Shown here: in pieces, positions 32,562-41,465 of the stretch
Numbering within the stretch: position 1 is the stretch's first letter
Layout: each line of letters begins with the position of its first letter
From: Flavobacteriales bacterium UBA7666
GTDB lineage: Bacteria; Bacteroidota; Bacteroidia; Flavobacteriales_D; Crocinitomicaceae
DNA length: 64,000 nt
Direction: 5' to 3'
Assembly: GCA_002483265.1 (NCBI GenBank)
Contig: DLHO01000018.1
Span: forward strand, 218,471-282,470
Translations under genes and position numbers: made by a program
Notes under the pieces: generated by a model
The model's input: only the letters and a program-made list of their open reading frames with translations
The model's database searches: none
What the model was told of the DNA's origin: nothing

Positions 32562-33323
32562 ATGAAATTGCAGCATCGCATTATTGGAGAAGGAAAGCCA
32601 TTGATTATCCTTCACGGACTTTTTGGCTCTTCGGACAATTGGCAAACTCATGCCAAACGTTTCTCTGATTATTTTCAGGTTATTTTAGTCGATCAGCGCA
32701 ATCACGGTCACACAGACTGGAGCGATGAATTTGACTACGACCTTCTTGCAGAAGACCTTCATGAATTGATTACCGATTTAGGACTTGAAAAAGTCAACTT
32801 GCTGGGGCATTCCATGGGTGGTAAGACAGTGATGCGCTATGCACAACTTTATCCCGAAACGATCGATAAAATGATTGTTGTGGATATGGGAATCAAGGCT
32901 TATCTTCCACATCATCAGGAAATTTTAAAAGGAATTGATACTTTGAATGCCACTGCAATGGATTCACGTTCCGCTGCAGAAGAAATTCTTCTTCCTTTTG
33001 TGCCGGAAAACGGAACCAGACAATTTCTCATGAAGAACCTGTATTGGATTGAAAAAGGAAAATTGGCCTGGCGCATGAATGTAAAGGTGCTTGAAAAAGA
33101 AATGCCGAATATCCTGAAAGCAATTCCATATCAGGAAGTCTTGGTTCAAACCTTATTCATCCGTGGAGCTCTTTCCAATTACATTACTGATAAAGACATT
33201 TCGGACATTGAAAATCAATTCCCGGATTCTTCTTTTGTGAAAATTGAAAATGCAGGACATTGGGTTCATGCAGAACAGCCGGAAGAATTTATGAATGCGG
33301 TATTGGAATTTTTGTTGCGGTAG
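32562..33323 (+). CDS. YbfF-like alpha/beta hydrolase (esterase)
   Basis: This 253-residue protein is close in layout to the YbfF group of acyl-ester hydrolases. It shows ILHGLFGSSDNW at the oxyanion hole, VDQRNHGHTDW, the nucleophile elbow LLGHSMGGKT (Ser about 84), VVDMGIKAY and the catalytic histidine in ENAGHWVHAEQP. It has no signal peptide, so it is cytoplasmic. It has its own promoter and is convergent with the TonB-like cluster. Confidence 0.88.
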   Translation: MKLQHRIIGEGKPLIILHGLFGSSDNWQTHAKRFSDYFQVILVDQRNHGHTDWSDEFDYDLLAEDLHELITDLGLEKVNLLGHSMGGKTVMRYAQLYPETIDKMIVVDMGIKAYLPHHQEILKGIDTLNATAMDSRSAAEEILLPFVPENGTRQFLMKNLYWIEKGKLAWRMNVKVLEKEMPNILKAIPYQEVLVQTLFIRGALSNYITDKDISDIENQFPDSSFVKIENAGHWVHAEQPEEFMNAVLEFLLR

Positions 33324-33360
33324 AAATTATAATAATCGGATTAATCACTTGCCTATAGGA

Positions 33361-34500
33361 TTACTCTGGCTGCATTTTAAATCGCACAATCAATGTGCTA
33401 TAAGATTTCACCGTCTTTCGATTCAGTTGTGCAGGAATCCAGCGTGGCATGGACTTTACCATTCGTACTACTTCATCATCGCATTCCTTGCAACCCGGAA
33501 CACCTGTGCGAACTTCGATATCTGAAATCTCTCCTTCTTCAGAAACAATGAATCTCAATACGACCTTACCTTCCACCGAAGCTTCTTTGAATTTTTCAGG
33601 ATAACGAAGATTTTTGGAAATAAAAGTTCTCAATGCATCCTGTCCCCCAGGGAAAAGAGCAACGTCATCCACAATCTCATAAACCGCCGGCTCTGCTTCA
33701 ACCGGTGCAGGTACTACTTCATACACTTCTTCTCCTTCAACATGATAATTTTGCATAGCTTGCTCATGTGTTTCTGATTGAGGAGGAGGAAAAGCATCAT
33801 AGAAAACCTTTCTGTAAGCCTCCGGGAATCCCCGCGGTCCTTTCTCCATGTAATTACCACGCAATTCATCCAATTTATCTCTTAATTTCCCGCCTTTTGA
33901 TCCTATTTCATTTCCAAGTAGGGTGTAAATACGTGATAAGGAATCCATTGTTGGGACAAACTCTTTCAATTGTTTTATATTCCTTTCCAATTCCTCCTGT
34001 TTAATGGAGTTGAATCTCAAATAACCTCGGTATTCTTCTATTTTTTGATTGAGCAGAACATTTTGTTCTTTGGGTTTCAATCCTTCCAAGGAGAGCTCTT
34101 CGGATACCTTATTGAATTCTATTTTTGTCTTTAACATTTCTCTGATTGGCCTGGTCACTTCGCGGTAACTTGGGATCCCATCCTGTTTCTGGAATAGTGT
34201 AACGAGAGAATATGGATCTTCTCCCAATTCTTTTAGCTGCTTAACCATTTCAGAAAATCGGGTCCATAAGTCCTGAACTACTTTCTCTTCACCAGACAAT
34301 TGATCAATCCTCCTATTGGTCAATTGTCGAATGGAATCAAATTCCCGTTTTGTCTGAATGAAAATCCCGTAAGCCGAATCTTGTTCCTCTTGTTCAAGAA
34401 GTAATTCTGCCCGAAGTTGCTGGTTCAGTTTTTTGGCAGATTGACCAAAGGTTGTCGAAAACAAACCAATAAAACAGACAAAAAACACACTTGCTTTCAT
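33361..34500 (-). CDS. Exported coiled-coil protein with TonB C-terminal domain, paralogue 3
   Basis: This 379-residue protein has a cleavable signal peptide (MKASVFFVCFIGLFSTTFGQ) and a long helical, charged middle (about 20-230, QLRAELLLEQEEQDSAY and similar). A TonB C-terminal domain occupies about the last 95 residues: FPGGQDALRTFISKNLRYP, VVLRFIVSEEGEI and CKECDDEVVRMVKSMPRWIP. There is no membrane helix apart from the signal. It is the third gene of a tandem array of paralogues, 3 bases after the second, on one transcript. A soluble periplasmic role is inferred. Confidence 0.85.
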   Translation of the reverse strand: MKASVFFVCFIGLFSTTFGQSAKKLNQQLRAELLLEQEEQDSAYGIFIQTKREFDSIRQLTNRRIDQLSGEEKVVQDLWTRFSEMVKQLKELGEDPYSLVTLFQKQDGIPSYREVTRPIREMLKTKIEFNKVSEELSLEGLKPKEQNVLLNQKIEEYRGYLRFNSIKQEELERNIKQLKEFVPTMDSLSRIYTLLGNEIGSKGGKLRDKLDELRGNYMEKGPRGFPEAYRKVFYDAFPPPQSETHEQAMQNYHVEGEEVYEVVPAPVEAEPAVYEIVDDVALFPGGQDALRTFISKNLRYPEKFKEASVEGKVVLRFIVSEEGEISDIEVRTGVPGCKECDDEVVRMVKSMPRWIPAQLNRKTVKSYSTLIVRFKMQPE

Positions 34501-34503
34501 ACG

Positions 34504-35625
34504 TTAAATTCCAAATTTAATCGGCAAACTGCGATATGATTTCACCACTTTTCCATTATTCTTTCCCGGAATCCAATCCGGCATTGATTTGACCAAACGA
34601 ATTGCTTCCTCATCACATTCTTTACAGCCGGCAACACCTCTCACCACTTCCACATTGGAAATTTCTCCTTTTTCGGAAATGACAAACCGCACATAAGCTC
34701 TATCTGAGATACTAAGTTCTTTCACAATTTCAGGGTTGTGCAAATTTTCAGTAATGAAGGTTTTCATTTTTTCAACTCCACCAGGAAAAACCGAAGCTTC
34801 TTCTGTCCATTCATAAATCTCAGGCACCTCTTCAATAGCAAAAGGATAAGGATCTATCGATTCATCGGGCTCCTTTACCTCACTATTAATCAATAGTTCT
34901 TTCTGAACTGACAGGAAAATACCCGGAAAAACCTTCTGATATGCATCCGAAAAACCTTTAGGCCCCCTCTTGCGATACTTTGCCTCCAATTCATTCATTT
35001 TTTTCTGCAATTGTTCATTGTCAGTAACTAGTTCGTCCGAAAGCAGGTTGTAAACCCGTAACATGGAATCCATCCGTGGAAGAAACGCAAGCAATTTATC
35101 GCGGCTTGATTCCAGCTCTTGCTGCTGTGTGGAATTGGAAATAGAACGGTTTTGATATTTTGTAAGCTGTCTACTTAATAAACGGTTTTGCTCTTTTCTG
35201 CGCTTTCCTCTCAGTGACAAACTGTCGGAACCATCATCAAAAACCACATACGTCTTTAACGTTCTTTTTATAGGTTCTGTGAATTCAATAGATCCGGTAA
35301 ACTTTCGATTCCTGAAATCCGCAATAATTGTTGGAAATGGCTCCACACCCAATTCTTTCAGTTTGTAAGTCAATTCGGAAGTCGTCATAAAATGATCCAG
35401 AACCTTACGTTCTGACTCCTTCAGTGATTTTATCTTATTATTGGACGCCAGTTGGATTGAATCGAATTGGTACTTTGTTTTGATAAAGAGTGACTTTGCT
35501 GCATCCTGCTTTTGTTGTTCTAAAGTATATTGAGCTAGCAACAACTTGTTGCGCTTTTTAGCAGACTGTCCAAAAGAAACAGTAAACAAGGTAATCAGTA
35601 AGAAAACAAGCACTCCTAATTTCAT
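34504..35625 (-). CDS. Exported coiled-coil protein with TonB C-terminal domain, paralogue 2
   Basis: This 373-residue protein has the same plan as its neighbours: signal peptide (MKLGVLVFLLITLFTVSFGQ), SAKKRNKLLLAQYTLEQQ helical region, and a TonB domain from about 280 with FPGGVEKMKTFITENL, AYVRFVISEKGEI and CKECDEEAIRLVKSMPDWIPG. It lies 4 bases after paralogue 1. The three paralogues are well diverged in the helical middle but keep the TonB domain, suggesting different partners. Confidence 0.85.
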   Translation of the reverse strand: MKLGVLVFLLITLFTVSFGQSAKKRNKLLLAQYTLEQQKQDAAKSLFIKTKYQFDSIQLASNNKIKSLKESERKVLDHFMTTSELTYKLKELGVEPFPTIIADFRNRKFTGSIEFTEPIKRTLKTYVVFDDGSDSLSLRGKRRKEQNRLLSRQLTKYQNRSISNSTQQQELESSRDKLLAFLPRMDSMLRVYNLLSDELVTDNEQLQKKMNELEAKYRKRGPKGFSDAYQKVFPGIFLSVQKELLINSEVKEPDESIDPYPFAIEEVPEIYEWTEEASVFPGGVEKMKTFITENLHNPEIVKELSISDRAYVRFVISEKGEISNVEVVRGVAGCKECDEEAIRLVKSMPDWIPGKNNGKVVKSYRSLPIKFGI

Positions 35626-35629
35626 TGCT

Positions 35630-36754
35630 TTACAATTTAAATTGAACGGGTAAATGAAAATACGAATTCACCGCTTTTCCCTTATTTTTACCCGGAATCC
35701 AATTGGGCATTGATTTCACCAAACGCCTCGCTTCTGCATCGCATTCTTTACAATCGGGGACTCCTCTGACAATCATCACATTTGAAATAGTCCCTTTATC
35801 AGAAACAATAAACTTAACAAACGCTTTCCCGGAAACCCCAGCTTCCTTAGCTGCAGGAGGATAAACCAAATGGTCTTCCATGTATTTTTTCAAGGATGGC
35901 ATCCCCCCGGGAAAGGATGCTGGCTCCTCTACATAATCATAAATCTCAGGACCCTTTATCTTTTCTACCGGTGGTGCTTCTACAACGGGACCAGCATCAA
36001 AATCACCTATTATTTCCGTATTTTCTACCTCCCGAGGAATCGGATGAATTTCGGGAAAAACAAATCCATAACCAAGCGGAAAACCTTCAGGTCCTTTCAA
36101 ACGGTAATTTTCACGGGCAGTTTCTATTTTCTTCAATAACAATTCTGATTTCTTCTCCAGATCGCTATTCAATGATTGATAAACCTGCGATAAAGAATCT
36201 ATCCGTGGATGGAATGAGGTAATTTGCTGAATGTAATCCCGTTGATCCTGCAAATGAACCAGATTATACTTCGCATAGGTTTGATATTTCTGAATCTGTT
36301 CTTTTAACAACTCATTTTGCTCCTTTACTTTGTAATCTTCGAGTCTGAATTCCATAATGACAATATCGAATTTCACATATTTACCCAAAGCTTCATCTAA
36401 TGGCTTTATGAATGTCTTGTATTTTAAGTGTGAATCAAAATCAACTCCGTTGGGAAACACATCTGTTCCAGGAATCTCCAGGTTCTTCAAGGTGTTTAAA
36501 GAAGTCGTTATGGACGAATGTACTTTTCTGAGCTTCTTATCTTCAGTGTAAAGTGAGGTCTTGATGTGAGCTTCCATATCTTTCCGAACTTGCTCCAGAA
36601 TGGTTGTTTCTACCAAAAATTTCTGATGAGCAGAATCTTGCCTCTGTTGTTCAACCAGCAATTGTGCACGGAGCTCCTTGTTCAGTTTTTTGGCTGATTG
36701 CCCGAAAGTGCCAAAACTGAATAAGAGAAGAAAAAGAATCAAATTGATTTTCAT
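35630..36754 (-). CDS. Exported coiled-coil protein with TonB C-terminal domain, paralogue 1
   Basis: This 374-residue protein is the first gene of the array. It has a signal peptide (MKINLILFLLLFSFGTFGQ), a helical middle starting SAKKLNKELRAQLLVEQQ, a Pro-rich joint (VVEAPPVEKIKGPE) and a TonB domain with FPGGMPSLKKYMEDHLVYPP, AFVKFIVSDKGTI and CKECDAEARRLVKSMPNWIPG. The domain is nearly the same as in the membrane-anchored TonB at 41466. It lacks the N-terminal membrane anchor that couples classical TonB to ExbB-ExbD. Confidence 0.85.
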   Translation of the reverse strand: MKINLILFLLLFSFGTFGQSAKKLNKELRAQLLVEQQRQDSAHQKFLVETTILEQVRKDMEAHIKTSLYTEDKKLRKVHSSITTSLNTLKNLEIPGTDVFPNGVDFDSHLKYKTFIKPLDEALGKYVKFDIVIMEFRLEDYKVKEQNELLKEQIQKYQTYAKYNLVHLQDQRDYIQQITSFHPRIDSLSQVYQSLNSDLEKKSELLLKKIETARENYRLKGPEGFPLGYGFVFPEIHPIPREVENTEIIGDFDAGPVVEAPPVEKIKGPEIYDYVEEPASFPGGMPSLKKYMEDHLVYPPAAKEAGVSGKAFVKFIVSDKGTISNVMIVRGVPDCKECDAEARRLVKSMPNWIPGKNKGKAVNSYFHLPVQFKL

Positions 36755-36790
36755 AACTGATAAGAGATTAATCTGTTGTGAAATTAAGTG

Positions 36791-36830
36791 AAAATAGTCG
36801 GGGTGAAAAATTTTTCACCCCGACTATTTT
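36791..36830 (-). terminator. Perfect 40-bp palindrome between paaZ and the TonB-like array
   Basis: AAAATAGTCGGGGTGAAAAA is followed at once by its exact reverse complement. It lies 22 bases after the paaZ stop (minus strand) and can serve as its terminator (stem plus T-run). It shares the AGTCGGGGyG core with the palindrome at 54395-54424, so it may also belong to a dispersed palindrome family. Confidence 0.75.
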
Positions 36831-36851
36831 CGTAACAATTATTTCTGAATC

Positions 36852-38924
36852 TTACTTCGATTGATCCAACTTCTTCACCATCGTCAAAATTGTAGCAATA
36901 CCTACCAAAGGTTCATCCGTATCATCCAACATTTCAACCAACCATTTTACCACACCGCGTTGAATATGTGTCTTTGGGTCTTCATCATTTGGGGTCACAT
37001 CCGTACTGCTTTTTTCCTTACATGTAAATCGGATATGGATATTTGCTCCTGCATAAACCGGTTTCGTAAAACGCAATTCATCAATACCATAATTCAAAAG
37101 CACCGGATTGATTCCGTAACTATCCACAAACAATCCTGCTGAAATACTCATAATCAGGTATCCGTGAGCAACCTGTTCATCAAACATGGTTCCGGCAAAA
37201 TTTGTTTCTCTTTTGTGTGCATAGAAATTATCTCCACTCAGAGCGGCAAATGCATCGATATCTTCAGCAGTGATCAATCTGCTTTCAGTGATTAATTGAT
37301 CACCAATCACCAATTCTTCGTAGTGTTTTTTGAATGGATGAATGGAACTTAGATTCCCTTTTGCTCCCTGCTGGAACTGCTGTGTGATCTCCGTAATTGT
37401 GGTTGGATGACCCTGAATTGCCGTGCGCTGCAAATAATGCATCACTCCGCGTTTTCCACCCATTTCTTCTCCGCCACCCGCTCTACCAGGACCTCCGTGT
37501 GTTAACAAAGGCATTGGAGAACCGTGACCTGTACTTTCCTTCGCGCAATCTTTGTTCAGAACCAAAATCCGTCCGTTTACACAAGCTGCTTCTACCACAA
37601 ACTCACGTGCTTCTTTGTCATCAGCAGTCACAATCGATGTTACCAATGAACCTTTTCCTAATTTGGTCAATTCAATTGCCTGATCCAAATCTTTGTAAGG
37701 CATAATCGTTGAAACCGGGCCGAAAGCTTCTACATTATGAACATCTTGTTTATCGAATGGAGAATCATTCAGGAATAAGATCGGAGAAAAGAATGCTCCT
37801 TTATCTTTATCAGCTCCAATAACATCAAACTGATCCATGTTTCCATAAACGATTTTTTGCGATTTCGCTAACAATTCTACGTTCTCACGGACACGATCCA
37901 CCTGAGTTCTCGTAGCCAAAGATCCCATGCGGACACCTTCCACTTTCGGATCACCGATAGTTGTTGATGCCAAACGAGCAGCAACTCCTTTCTGAACTTC
38001 TTCAATGAAATTTTCAGGAACTAAGATGCGGCGAACAGCAGTACATTTCTGACCTGCTTTGATCGTGATTTCTTTTGTGACCTCTTTTACAAACAAATCA
38101 AACTCCTCTGTTCCCGGAGCAGCTTTCTGCCCCAAAACCATTGCATTCAATGAATCAGCTTCCAAATTAAAGGGTACAGATTCTTCCAATAATCGTGGAT
38201 GTGCTTTTAACTTTCTTCCTGTAAATGCGCTTCCCGTAAAGGTTACCACATCCTGATTTGTTACGTGATCTATAATTCCACGACCGAATCCGGAAACCAA
38301 TTGCAAGGCTCCTTCCGGAAGGATTTTTGAATCAATGATGTCTTTCACCATCACTTCAGTCAGGTAACTTGTGAACTCGGAAGGTTTTACGATTGCTGGA
38401 ACACCCGCCATCAAATTAACCGCAATTTTTTCCAGCATTCCCCAAATCGGGAAGTTAAATGCATTGATGTGAATAGCAACTCCTTGTTTTGGAACCATGA
38501 TGTGATGTCCGATAAAAGATCCGTTTTTAGACATCGGAGCTGCTGTTCCATCCACATAATATGGTAAATCGGGAAATTGTCTTCTCAAAGAAGCATTGGC
38601 AAATATATTCCCAATTCCACCTTCAATATCGATCCATGAGTCCACTTTTGTAGCTCCGGTCCAGGCAGAAACTTCATAATATACCTTTTTGCGCTCCATC
38701 AGGAAAAGAGCTAAAGCTTTCAGCATACGCCCGCGTTCCTGAAAAGTCATTTTGCGCAATTGCTTTCCTCCTACTGTTCTTCCATAATTAAGTACTGCTT
38801 CATAATCCAATCCTGCACTGGAAACAGAACCAATTTGGTCACCGGTAATCGCGTTATAAATTTTTTGTTCTTCGCCTTCGCCAGCTACCCACTGACCACA
38901 TATATAATTCTTTACTTGTATCAT
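36852..38924 (-). CDS. paaZ: PaaZ-type bifunctional oxepin-CoA hydrolase / aldehyde dehydrogenase
   Basis: This 690-residue fusion has an N-terminal aldehyde dehydrogenase (about 1-520) with the catalytic Cys in KAGQKCTAVRR and the general-base Glu in NLEADSLN. A C-terminal MaoC-like hydratase (about 540-690) has FAALSGDNFYAH...AHGYLIMS. In phenylacetate catabolism PaaZ opens the oxepin-CoA ring and oxidises the resulting aldehyde. The start used here gives MIQVKNYICGQW, the normal family N-terminus, 23 codons inside the longest ORF. No other paa gene is in the window. A minus-strand promoter lies at 38951-38983. Confidence 0.93.
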   Translation of the reverse strand: MIQVKNYICGQWVAGEGEEQKIYNAITGDQIGSVSSAGLDYEAVLNYGRTVGGKQLRKMTFQERGRMLKALALFLMERKKVYYEVSAWTGATKVDSWIDIEGGIGNIFANASLRRQFPDLPYYVDGTAAPMSKNGSFIGHHIMVPKQGVAIHINAFNFPIWGMLEKIAVNLMAGVPAIVKPSEFTSYLTEVMVKDIIDSKILPEGALQLVSGFGRGIIDHVTNQDVVTFTGSAFTGRKLKAHPRLLEESVPFNLEADSLNAMVLGQKAAPGTEEFDLFVKEVTKEITIKAGQKCTAVRRILVPENFIEEVQKGVAARLASTTIGDPKVEGVRMGSLATRTQVDRVRENVELLAKSQKIVYGNMDQFDVIGADKDKGAFFSPILFLNDSPFDKQDVHNVEAFGPVSTIMPYKDLDQAIELTKLGKGSLVTSIVTADDKEAREFVVEAACVNGRILVLNKDCAKESTGHGSPMPLLTHGGPGRAGGGEEMGGKRGVMHYLQRTAIQGHPTTITEITQQFQQGAKGNLSSIHPFKKHYEELVIGDQLITESRLITAEDIDAFAALSGDNFYAHKRETNFAGTMFDEQVAHGYLIMSISAGLFVDSYGINPVLLNYGIDELRFTKPVYAGANIHIRFTCKEKSSTDVTPNDEDPKTHIQRGVVKWLVEMLDDTDEPLVGIATILTMVKKLDQSK

Positions 38925-38950
38925 CTTTTCTTTACGCTGAAATTTCATTT

Positions 38951-38983
38951 CAAATATACAACGCTCAATCAGCACCGTTGCAA
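38951..38983 (-). promoter_or_regulatory. Promoter for paaZ
   Basis: On the minus strand a TTG (38981-38983) and TATATTTG (38951-38958) are separated by 22 bases, about 27 nt upstream of the chosen ATG. This supports the shorter start. Confidence 0.5.
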
Positions 38984-39205
38984 AACGCAGCAATTTCTTT
39001 CAAATTTATCTATCCATTGAACCAAAGATTGGGTTATCTGTACGGGCAGGAGAAGTTAGAATGTTCATTTTGCGTTAATATATATTTGATTTTATCGTAA
39101 CATTCCGCAAAATCAATCATTTCTTTCGTTTAATTGATAATTACGGTACTTAAAACGCATTTTGAAACATTTTGATAAAAAAGGCAACTCATTTCACTAA
39201 AAGGA
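38984..39205. other. Divergent intergenic region between paaZ and exbB
   Basis: The stretch is AT-rich, and apart from the flanking promoters I see no gene or clear repeat in it. Confidence 0.4.
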
Positions 39206-39238
39206 TTGGAACTAATTAAAACCTTTTTAGTATGTTTG
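39206..39238 (+). promoter_or_regulatory. Promoter for the exbB-exbD-exbD-tonB operon
   Basis: TTG at 39206-39208 and TATGTTTG at 39231-39238 are 22 bases apart, leaving a leader of about 33 nt before the exbB ATG. Confidence 0.55.
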
Positions 39239-39277
39239 AGGCTTAAACATGTAAAAAGTTTCAATAAAGACTAAATT

Positions 39278-40078
39278 ATGAGCAAGACAAAAACAGGAGG
39301 AGGTTTTTCATCATTAGTTGCCTCATTATCTATTGCAATTGCATTAGGAATTGGATTTCTAATCTATTATTTCATTTTGGGAGATCCCTCAAACTTCGTT
39401 AACGGAGATCCAAACGAACATCCAATTGATGGAAACACACTTGGAACGATTTATAAAGGGGGTATCATCGTACCTTTTTTGATGGCGGTAAACCTTATTG
39501 TAATTATTTTTTCTGTTGAGCGTTTCATCAGCATTTCAAAAACAAAGGGGCGTGGTAATATCAATAATTTTGTTGAAAACATTAAATCTTTAATGGACTC
39601 GAATGATCTTCAGGGTGCTATCGAAGAGTGCGACAAACAAAAAGGATCTTTGGCAAACGTAATCCGTGCTGGATTAGAGAAGTATGAGTCTATTCAAAAA
39701 GACCCTAATTTGGATAAAGAGCAAAAATCAGAAATTTTGAAAGCTGAGATCGATGAAGCAATCGCTTTAGAATTGCCTATGATGTCTAAGAACTTGGTAA
39801 TTATCTCTACGTGTGTATCTATTGGTACTTTGATCGGTTTGATCGGAACGGTATTGGGGATGATCAAATCTTTCCAGGCGATGGGTGCAGGTACTCCGGA
39901 TACAGCAAAACTTTCTGTAGGTATCTCTGAGGCCTTGATCAACACGTTCTTTGGTATCTTCGCATCAACAGTTGCAACAGTAATGTACAACTTCTTTACC
40001 ACGAAGATCGATCAAATGACACATGCAATGGATGAGGCTGGATTTGCTATCGTTCAAAATTTCAATGCAAATAACTAA
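39278..40078 (+). CDS. exbB: ExbB/TolQ/MotA-type proton channel protein
   Basis: This 266-residue inner-membrane protein has an N-terminal helix (SLSIAIALGIGFLIYYFI), a second around 62-80 (GIIVPFLMAVNLIVIIFSVERF), a large cytoplasmic loop and two C-terminal helices carrying the family core (ISTCVSIGTLIGLIGTVLGMIKSFQAM and ALINTFFGIFASTVATVMYNFF). With ExbD it uses the proton gradient to energise TonB. It is first in a four-gene operon with two exbD genes and tonB, all within about 30 bases of each other. Confidence 0.93.
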   Translation: MSKTKTGGGFSSLVASLSIAIALGIGFLIYYFILGDPSNFVNGDPNEHPIDGNTLGTIYKGGIIVPFLMAVNLIVIIFSVERFISISKTKGRGNINNFVENIKSLMDSNDLQGAIEECDKQKGSLANVIRAGLEKYESIQKDPNLDKEQKSEILKAEIDEAIALELPMMSKNLVIISTCVSIGTLIGLIGTVLGMIKSFQAMGAGTPDTAKLSVGISEALINTFFGIFASTVATVMYNFFTTKIDQMTHAMDEAGFAIVQNFNANN

Positions 40079-40109
40079 TATCCGTTAAAGCGGTATAAAT
40101 ACTAAAAGA

Positions 40110-40811
40110 ATGGCAGAAATTAGCAAGCCCAAAGGATCCCCGTCCATCGACATGACGCCGATGGTTGACTTGGCGTTCCTATTGGTAACATTCTTCATGC
40201 TTGCTGCTAATTTCCGTACGGATGAACCTGTTGACATTTCGATTCCATCATCTATCGGTGAAAAAGAAATTCCACCAAAAACAGCAGTTTTGGTGAGCGT
40301 TGATAAGGGTGGTCGTATTTACTTCGACGTAAAAGGCGGTGAAGAAGTGCGTACCAAAATCCTTACAGATATGGCAGCAAAGTATAAGGTACAGTTAGGT
40401 AAAGAACAAATTGTTACTTTCTCGCGCATGTCAGGAAGTTTCGGTTGTTCTATGAAAGAACTTCAACAGTACCTTTCATTGGATGGTGAAGGAAGAAAAA
40501 AATACCGCAGAGAAGACCCTGCGTTTGCTGGAATTCCTTCCGACAGTACACATAATGAGTTGAAGGATTGGATCTATTTTTCCAAAGGCCGTATGCTTGA
40601 TTATGGTAAAGATCAATTTGAGAAAGAAAGCGGAAATAAAGGCCCCAATGGTGAGCCATTGAAAGCAGATGATTTCAAACCGAAATTTATCCTCAAAGCT
40701 GATATGGATGCAGAATACGTTCGCACCAAACAGGCGATTGAAACCTTCCGCGACTTGGATATTAATAACTTGAATTTTGTGACTTCGCAAGAAGCGGCAC
40801 CAATTCGCTAA
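40110..40811 (+). CDS. exbD: ExbD/TolR-family biopolymer transport protein, first copy
   Basis: This 233-residue protein has one membrane helix near the N-terminus, with the functional Asp in SIDMTPMVDLAFLLVTFFMLA. The rest is a periplasmic domain longer than classical ExbD, including a central insertion (about 95-175) of charged residues absent from E. coli ExbD. It partners ExbB in the proton channel. Tandem exbD genes are common in Bacteroidota, and the two copies here share the helix but differ in the periplasmic part. Confidence 0.92.
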   Translation: MAEISKPKGSPSIDMTPMVDLAFLLVTFFMLAANFRTDEPVDISIPSSIGEKEIPPKTAVLVSVDKGGRIYFDVKGGEEVRTKILTDMAAKYKVQLGKEQIVTFSRMSGSFGCSMKELQQYLSLDGEGRKKYRREDPAFAGIPSDSTHNELKDWIYFSKGRMLDYGKDQFEKESGNKGPNGEPLKADDFKPKFILKADMDAEYVRTKQAIETFRDLDINNLNFVTSQEAAPIR

Positions 40812-40824
40812 ATAACAAGAAAAG

Positions 40825-41463
40825 ATGGCAGAATTAGCACAAGACGACGGCGGCGCAAAAAAAGGAGGTAAAAAACGTCCTAAGAAAGGCTCAGCACGTA
40901 TCGATATGACGCCGATGGTGGATTTAGGTTTTCTTTTATTGACCTTCTTCGTAATGACTTCCACTTTTGCAAAACCAAAGGTGATGAGTTTGGCTTATCC
41001 GGCGAAAGATCCCGTTGACGTTCCAGAAGGACAAGACAAAGTAAACAATGCAATTACATTCATTGTTTCAGATGATCGTTTGTTCTATTACAAAGGAGAG
41101 TTTTATCCGGAAGGAAATCCAAAGGGAAAACCCGCGACTGAATTAATTGAAACCAATTTCGGTCCACAGGGAATTCGTAAATTATTGGCTGATGAAAACA
41201 AATTTGTTTTGAATAAAAAAGTTGAGCTGGATGCTAAACTTCAAAAGAAACAAATTGCCGATTCCATTCACAAAAAAGAATTGGACGACGCCAAAAGAGA
41301 CAAAAGAGCTTTGAAGGTATTGGTAAAGACAGATATGAAAGCCAAGACCCGAAATTTTATTGACGTCATTGATGAGTTGTACATTGCATCCATAGGAGTA
41401 ATTGCTCCGGTAGATATTATGAACAGCGAGCAGGCATTGTTAGACAAAACATTAAATAAATAA
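40825..41463 (+). CDS. exbD: ExbD/TolR-family biopolymer transport protein, second copy
   Basis: This 212-residue protein has a lysine-rich cytoplasmic start (KKGGKKRPKKGSA), then the conserved helix RIDMTPMVDLGFLLLTFFVMTSTF with its proton-carrying Asp, then a periplasmic domain with a lysine-rich coiled stretch (about 130-165). It follows the first exbD by 13 bases and is followed by tonB after 2 bases. The two copies may form a heteromeric ExbD unit. Confidence 0.92.
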   Translation: MAELAQDDGGAKKGGKKRPKKGSARIDMTPMVDLGFLLLTFFVMTSTFAKPKVMSLAYPAKDPVDVPEGQDKVNNAITFIVSDDRLFYYKGEFYPEGNPKGKPATELIETNFGPQGIRKLLADENKFVLNKKVELDAKLQKKQIADSIHKKELDDAKRDKRALKVLVKTDMKAKTRNFIDVIDELYIASIGVIAPVDIMNSEQALLDKTLNK

Positions 41464-41465
41464 AT

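Noticed and set aside
33361..36754. The three TonB-domain genes as ordinary tonB genes
   Set aside because: They lack the N-terminal membrane-anchor module found in the two true TonB proteins of the window and have cleavable signal peptides.
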